Assembly: GCF_964340395.1 (NCBI RefSeq)
Contig: NC_135571.1
Span: 4,262,453 to 4,326,452 of the forward strand
Length of the DNA stretch: 64,000 bases
DNA from: Glandiceps talaboti
Taxonomy: Eukaryota; Hemichordata; Enteropneusta; Spengelidae
Reading direction: 5' to 3'
A program made the position numbers and the translations under genes. Below are positions 47,401-55,711 of this stretch, one piece after another. The number at the start of each line of letters is the position of its first letter. Position 1 is the first letter of the stretch. Below the pieces are notes generated by a model, which was not told the origin of the DNA, ran no database searches, and saw nothing but the letters and a program-made list of their open reading frames with translations.

Positions 47401-50400
47401 CCCAGCCAACACCTGGTGGGTTCGAACCCAGACTGCAGAGGTAAGAGGCGTACAAGCTAACAACTCGGCCACCACCAACCCACCATTCTGTTTACTCAAC
47501 CCAGCTGTATATTACAGTGGCATCTGGCAGGATAGAGGGTGGTATGTGAAGGATTTAATCCTAAGTGCTTATATAGAGTATAAGATGATGCACACAAGAC
47601 CAACACAATGTAAAGTCTGCATCATACAACATAAACATGCTGGTTGAACATGCACCATTCACAGAAAAAGTAAAAAAATATCTCCTTGAGTATCATATTT
47701 ATTTGATTCTTGTTTTAGATTTGGCAATCTAGGTGTCTAGTGTGCTTGTGATGCTCAGTGTACTATATGAGGAATGGTACTTACAAGTTAGGATTGAGTA
47801 ATTTAGATGTTGGATATCTTTCAATGTCGGTTATCTTGACATCAACTCGTTCTCCTGGTATCAGAACTCTTCTACTGTGATGGTCAAAGGGTACTGGATC
47901 ACTATGGATTCCACTGTAGGGGATTTCACGGGCAGCTACAAAATAAACCATACAGATTTAATATTTTCATTTCTTAGTATCGGAACTCTTCTACTGTGAT
48001 GGTCAAAGTGTACTGGATCACTATGGATTCCACTATAGGGGATTTCACGGGCAGCTACAAAATAAACCATACAGATTTAATATTTTCATTTCTTAGTATC
48101 GGAACTCTTCTACTGTGATGGTCAAAGTGTACTGGATCACTATGGATTCCACTATAGGGGATTTCACGGGCAGCTACAAAATAAACCATACAGATTTAAT
48201 ATTTTCATTTCTTAGTATCGGAACTCTTCTACTGTGATGGTCAAAGTGTACTGGATCACTATGGATTCCACTATAGGGGATTTCACGGGCAGCTACAAAA
48301 TAAACCAAGAAATGCATATGGAACTTATAAATCAGTCCGTATAAATAGATGTAAAATCCGACGTTTCGAATAAATATTCTTTTTCAAAAGGAAAATCGGT
48401 GAGATACAGAAATGTTAGGTTAAAACCTGAACATATCTAAATGTAATGGAACAAATCAACAACCGCGTGTGATATATAAACGGTTATATGTGGAAAAAGT
48501 TCTAATATTCGCACGCACCAAATTGAACCCAATAGAACACGCCTGAAATTTTAAAAAACCCCTGATTAGATTTGGAATGATGAGAAGTAAACAAAATAAA
48601 CCATATAGATTTAATATTTTCATTTCTTAGTATCAGAACTCTTCTACTCAGTGAAATGGTTAAAGGGTACTGGATCACTATAGATTCTATATGGCCACTT
48701 TAACACAAAATATGTCTGACTAAAAGTATTACATGTAGTTACGAAGATTTTCCCAGGTGTAAATAATTCCATTTTTTCTGATCCATTTTGGCTAAATATT
48801 TAATTTAAAAAGAGGTTAAGAATAAAAATACATGCATTCACACAGTAATGACTTGAAGATATTATAATACAATCCCTGTACTGTAACATTTCAACTACAC
48901 ATAATATCACTGACAGAGAGAAAATTATTACCTCACGTAGGTTTTGCTTATTCAATGAGAACCCATCTACTTAAACTAACATCTGAGACGAGATTTCCAT
49001 CATGCATGGTTTCACTGCACATGTACATGATTACCATGTGCATATATCAGATAGGAAATATTAGATCATGTACAATTTTACTGAGAACCCATCTACCTAA
49101 AACTAACATTTGAGACGAGATTTCCATTGTGCATGGTTTCACTGCACATGTACATGATTTCCATGTGCATACACATATATCAGATAGGAAATATTAGATC
49201 ATGTACAATTTTACTGTTCAATTAGAACCTAATGTGTGCTTAAAATAACATCTGAGATGAGATTGATACCATGCATGGAGTCCGCTGTACATTTCCCATG
49301 CATATATCAGATAGAAAATATTAGATCATGTACAATTTTGCTGAGAACCCATACTTATCTGAGATGTGATTTCCATCATGCATACATGTAGTTTCACTGT
49401 ACATGTAGTACATGATTTCACAGGCATATATCAGATAGAAAATATTAGAGCATGTACAATTTTACTCTTCAGTGAGAACCCATGTGCTTATTAAAAATGA
49501 CATCTGAGATGAGATTGATAACATGCATGGAGTCTGCTGTACATGATGTCACATTGCATATATCAGATAGAAAATATTAGATCATGTATACTTTTATTGT
49601 TCAATGAGAAACCCATCTGTGATAAGATTGCTAACATGCATATTCACTGTACATGTACATGTACATGTACATGATTTCACAGGCATATGTCGAATGGTAA
49701 ATATTAGATAATATAACTGAGTCGATGAGAACCCATCTACTTATTTAATCATTTTAGACAAGCTCAACTATCATTGTTCCACTGTACATGATTGCACAGC
49801 TATCTTGCAATTGTACAACATGTTAAAATTGTTATATTGAAACAAAACTAAAAATGAGTGGGTGATGGCATTGGGTTTTCTGCAAACAGTGTGATCAATA
49901 CCCAAAGATACACACTGTACAGAAAACAGTTTTTACCCCTAGGCTATCTGTCCATCTACTCAACAAATTCAAATCTTATTGTTTCAGGCTTTATTTGAGC
50001 TTGTCTGCAGGGCATATTCACTACTATATTAGACTGTATTGAGCACTTAAACACAGATTTTACTTTGGTATTAGTATAGAATTTCAAAATCAAACAGGTG
50101 GCAATACACTCCCAGTAAAACTTGCTGAGTGAAGTTTTTCATCCTTGTTCTGCTTCTACATTGTATATGGAAACCTATGGTATGAGAGGAGGAGTGGATG
50201 GTTTAGTTTTTACCATTAAAAACATCCCTCACTATCATCTACCCAGTATCTCTTCCTATGCAATTCAATTTGGAAAGCACATGCATCATGTATTGAGCTA
50301 TAGAGGCAAATAATTTTCCGTATCAAGCCCTAGACAGTTTACCCAAATATGGTAATTAAGTGGTGTTCTTGTCAACCAGGGATTCAGTTTTTGATTTTTT

Positions 50401-53400
50401 TCTCAAAATCTTTACATTTTTTAGCATAATTTAAATCATTTTCCACTATCAGTTTATGTGATTATGTGATTCAAATGATGTTTCCATGCCGATGCATTAC
50501 GAGTCGCTACTATATGATAAAATCTTTAGGCCAAGATGTGGGATTTGTGGACCTCAGCTAATGGGCCTTCCTCAAGTTGGGCCCTCCTACCATACAACCT
50601 TGGTTCAAAAAAAACATATTTGAGCTGTAAAGATTAATATTTCAACCCCTTATTTCTCAAATTAGCACCATTTTATCAATGGAGTCATATAGATTACAGA
50701 TACTACACATGATCATTTTTTTAAATAGGACCAATTTTTGAAAGTTTAGACCTATAAATGATGAAAGTTTAGACCTATAAAATACAGATTTGAAATGGTA
50801 TGATTGAATGAATCTACTCATTACGTTTGCACACCTTATCCTATATATCTGTGTAAAATATACCATTCTGTCAATTTTATAATGAATACTGGCCTTTTTA
50901 ACTGAAAACCTTGACTGAATAGTAAACGTCCTTCATAATACCATCCATTTTACAACATATGTCTATGTCACATCAGTCATGTATTTTTAGAACCAATTTA
51001 TTTGGTGATTACTTTTACTTAGCGTTTAATAATAAGTTGTAACGTGAAATATATCTTCTTTTTCTTAGTGTAGAACCTCTTTAGTCTGAGTATTATTCCA
51101 CAATAGTGTCCATACATGTTACATATCAAAGTCAGACAAATTATGAAGACCCGGGGTGAACAAATCATTTTGTGAACTGGTGGTCCCCGGACCAGTGCCT
51201 TAAAAAATCCAGTGGTCCTGCTGAAAGAATTAATGGTACAACGTAAAATTTGTGCAGGTCCGCCCAAAAAAATCGCTAGTCCCGGACCCAGGACCAGTGG
51301 ATTTGTTCACCCCTGACTTAGACCCAGCCCAGTCCTCATCACCTCATTTAAATGTGTTATGCGTACAATGTACATACCCTGAGGCATTGAATAAAGTATA
51401 TTTCATGGATCAAATAAATGTATTTTATTTCAGAACTAATACAATTTTGATTAATACTTTTTACATCATTCCATTTCTAAATGAAATATTATTAATATTT
51501 CAATATTTATGGGTATTACTTCGAGGCAAACAGACATTTTAATAAATCCCCTATGAGTGTGAATTGTAAATTTAATTAATTTTTTGAAACTGACTGGAAT
51601 TTTATTATTAACTGTATTTCAAACCGACCTGTTCTCAGAGAGTCTCGTTTCCTATATGCATTGTGATCACTACAATCACCTCAAATATCTACCGGTATAT
51701 GTGGAGAAGATACTGTGATTGTAGAAAATGTCAACAAGCAGTGTTCCCTCTAATAATAGCAAATTAAGTCAAAATGATAAAAACTGGCATTTTTTATGAG
51801 TAAGAGATAGGGGAACACCAAATTTTGGTGCATCACGAGAAATTGTGTGCATCAGTGGTGTGTCAAATTGGCTTAGAGGGCACACTGGTCACCACATAGT
51901 AAGAGATATGGAAACACCAAATTTTAGTATGTCACTAGAAATTGTGTGCTTCAGTGGCATGTCAAATTGGTTTAGAGGGCACACTCACCACATAGTAAGA
52001 GATAGGAGAACACCAAATTTTAGTGCGTCACTAGAAATTGTGTGTGTCAGTGGTGTATCAAATTGGTTTAGAGGGCACACTGTCAACAAGTATGGGACTA
52101 GACTAGTTCTCAGACTATTACATGATTGTTAGCACATATATATGTACAGAGGTTAAGTTTAGTGTCTGAGTTCATATGCCATTATCTAAAAATTAAAAGA
52201 GAGGGTTAGATATTACACATTATATGATGCATGAGTCATTTAGAACAAAAAATATGGAAATTATACCCTGGTCATTCTACATCACGACAGTGGCGTCTAT
52301 GTCACAACAACATATGTCTACATCACTGGTTCTGCTGTGTTTGAAATATGAAGCAAAACATTCAAAATTGCCATTAATTTCCCCATTTTTTTCTGTTATA
52401 TTACTGGCGCTAGTGTAATTATTAGATTCTCCAATATTTTTCATTCTCTGCAGCCGGAAATTATTCGTCACCTAAGGGTTGTCACTACAAGTCGCTAAGC
52501 AAGGCTCTTAGGCCCCGTAGGTCACTTGTATTTTGCTTGGCTAATGAAGAAAAAGATCGGGGAATGACATCTAATTATATACATGTACTGGGGGCTAAGG
52601 TTAGTGTCTGGGTTCAATATGCCATATTAAAATGGCAGGTTAGATATTACACAGTATATTACAGAACATAGATTAGTGTAGTGCTGTTTTTTTTGATATT
52701 ATAATTCCTTTATATTTTTCTTCATTCAGCCAAGGAAAATATGACTAACCTAAGGGGCCTTGTCACTACAGGTTGCTAGACGGGTAGTGACAAACCCTTA
52801 GGTGACAAGCTAAATGAAGAAATTCATATTGGGAAATAATATGATTATGCCACCTCAAGAGTAATTTATGAGAAATTAGGAATAACAATGGCATATTTCG
52901 AGCACTTCAAAACCAGTGACTTAGACATGGGTTGTCATGACATGGAACAACCAGGGTATATATCCATATTTTTTGTTCAAAGACAATATTGGCTTGAGTA
53001 TGGTGTATTTATCAGCTGTTACAAAAAGATATTGATGAAGTATAGCAAGACAGTATCGTGGGGTTAGCATTCTGGGTTCAATATGTCACATAAAATCATA
53101 TACTAGAGGGTTGGCTACCACAGTGTTACTGGGCTATACATAGATTTAGTAATAATATATGGTATTAATACTATTATGGATTATTACAAAATAATATTGA
53201 TTTAATATAGCAAGGTAGTATCAATGGAGGGGTTACATGTGTAGCTGCTGGGTTCAATGTATGTAACCATTTCAAATTAAATTGAGCGTAATCGGAACCA
53301 CATATTAATTTGTTTTGTTTGGCCTTAGAACAGCTTTGCTGCAAAGAGGCCATGTGTGTTATAACTCTGTGTTAACTGCAAATTGTAAAAGTGTTATATA

Positions 53401-55680
53401 ATACTACCAAACCAGAATGACCTTATAGAGTTTCAATTAAGCAGGACACTATTTTTTAAATCTAACTAAACGGCTTTTTGCTACAAATTACGAAAAAAAT
53501 AGAGACATACTGATAGCATGTGCAAGCATATAAAATGGTACACTTTTATCTCACTGAGTCACTGTGAACACAAATCAACATTCACTGTCAGATGACACAA
53601 ACTTAAAACTGTTTATTTGTGTTCACAGTGAGATACAGTAATGTGTGTTCATAATGTGTGTGCTGTTAGTACCCGCAGTGTTGCAGCCAGTCATTTGAAA
53701 GAGTGGGACATAGTGTCCCGAGACTTTCATTTTTCTGGGTCATCATAAATTTTTTGGGGGGACAAGCACCAATGGCGCTTTAGCACAACTGTACAGTTTG
53801 TAAAAATATTTACCAACAAGCTGATCCACGCTAGATATTTGCTGAATGATTATGCAATTGCCTAATATCCAACCCTGTTGTTATCTATACAATATAGACG
53901 ATAAATTGGCTGTTGCGATAGGCGTGGTCATGTTGCTAAATATATTGCCATACAATATTTCATTAGTGTGGGTCATCTATGACCCGTCACTTCCAAAATT
54001 GTGGGTCAGGTCCAAAAAATGTGTGTCAAATGACCCAAAAACTCCCTCTGGCTGCAACACTGTAACCTGTATTACATTTGTGTGTAATTCGTAACAAAAA
54101 TCGTTCTCTGAGAAGCGAAACACATTGTGCCGTCTACATGTAGTCTTTCTGGTTGGCAGTACACTTAGAGTATGAGAACAATTAGTAAATGCAATCAATA
54201 TGGATAATATATACATTATAGAATTATTATCAATAACTACTTGTTACTGTTGACAGAGCTGTGTAAACTTGAATTAACAGGTAGATATAAAATGCAAATA
54301 TTGTATTTCTAGTCCATCCACATGGATAAAAAATTACAAACTGTTAAAAACACATTTTTGTTGTACAAATAGCAAAAGCGAGAAAGATAAATGATACTGT
54401 TTAAACTAAGACATTCTCAGCTCCATAGTTTTATATACATATAAATTATGCATAGATTGAGTAAGATATCTTGATTGTGATTACTCATTTAATTAAGTTA
54501 AATTAATTTTTTAATTACCTCATAACGTAATACAAGTTTTCTAGACTGGGGGGGGGGGGGGGGGGGGGGGGTAAAGAGATCTTCAGATTCAAACCCAATG
54601 GCTAGCCTCTAGGTTATATTTCAACATAATACAGAGAACCTTTAGTAACAGATGAGCTTGCATAACTATATTTCTACTTAATATGGGTCAATATATAGTT
54701 GCAGTGTTATAGCTACTATTCTCTCTTTTACAATGATTAACTAACACACAGTATTAACTATAATATGAAGTCTTTGTATTATTTCAAGGCCATAATAATA
54801 ATAATTAAGGTTTTTATATAGCACTTTATAACATTATCTTTCAAGCACTTTACAAATTTACCTATTAATAACTTTTAACACATTTCTACTCTAATTAGTA
54901 CAATTAGTTTTTTTATAGTATACATGTACCAGTATAAACTATAGAGTACTTCTCATTTTTACCATTTTACTGGACTAAGTCTAGTTCCTACACAAGTTAT
55001 GTGATTACTACGATCATCTCCATTCCCCACGTCTAGTCAAAGTCAAACATTTTACAGTTAATCTGGCTAAAACACATGTTGGGTGAATGGTAAAAGGCAC
55101 ATGTCAGGACTAACCCATCACATAAATTGACAGGCAGTTGTAACTGGTTTATAATACTTCCTTCAGACACTTGTTCATTTAATATTCAATTAGTAACGCA
55201 AATTTGACTAAAATCACGTGCAGGCCTGGGCGCAATAACATCATCACATTTATATATAAGTTTTTGACCAATATTCACATTTTTACACCTACTTTGCATA
55301 TCACTGATGAAATCATTATATGCTTATAAGTCTTCATCTATACACCCCGAGATGCATCCCATTAAATTTCAGCCCAATCTGCTCAGTAGTTTTGGAATTA
55401 ACATTTTTTGACCAAAAAGACACATTTTTAGCCCTAATTTGCATACTACCTATGGAATCATGTCATGAACAAATCTTAATTTGCACACCATTAGAACATT
55501 CCCACTAAATTTCAGACAAATCTGCTCCGTAGCTTCTGAGTTTAAGTTTTGTTGTTTTTTTACCAAAAATGACATTTTTTAACCCACATCACACACATGT
55601 GATGCAATCATTTTGCTTTGGACAATTTCCCAAATAGACATCAAAAGTGTGGGGGTTTTTTTAAGTTAAAGTCGATCAAC

Positions 55681-55711
<31 letters not shown>

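Noticed and set aside
47418-47430. A functional tRNA gene at the GGGTTCGAACCCA site
   Set aside because: B box is good, but the acceptor stem does not close and the body continues as a SINE.
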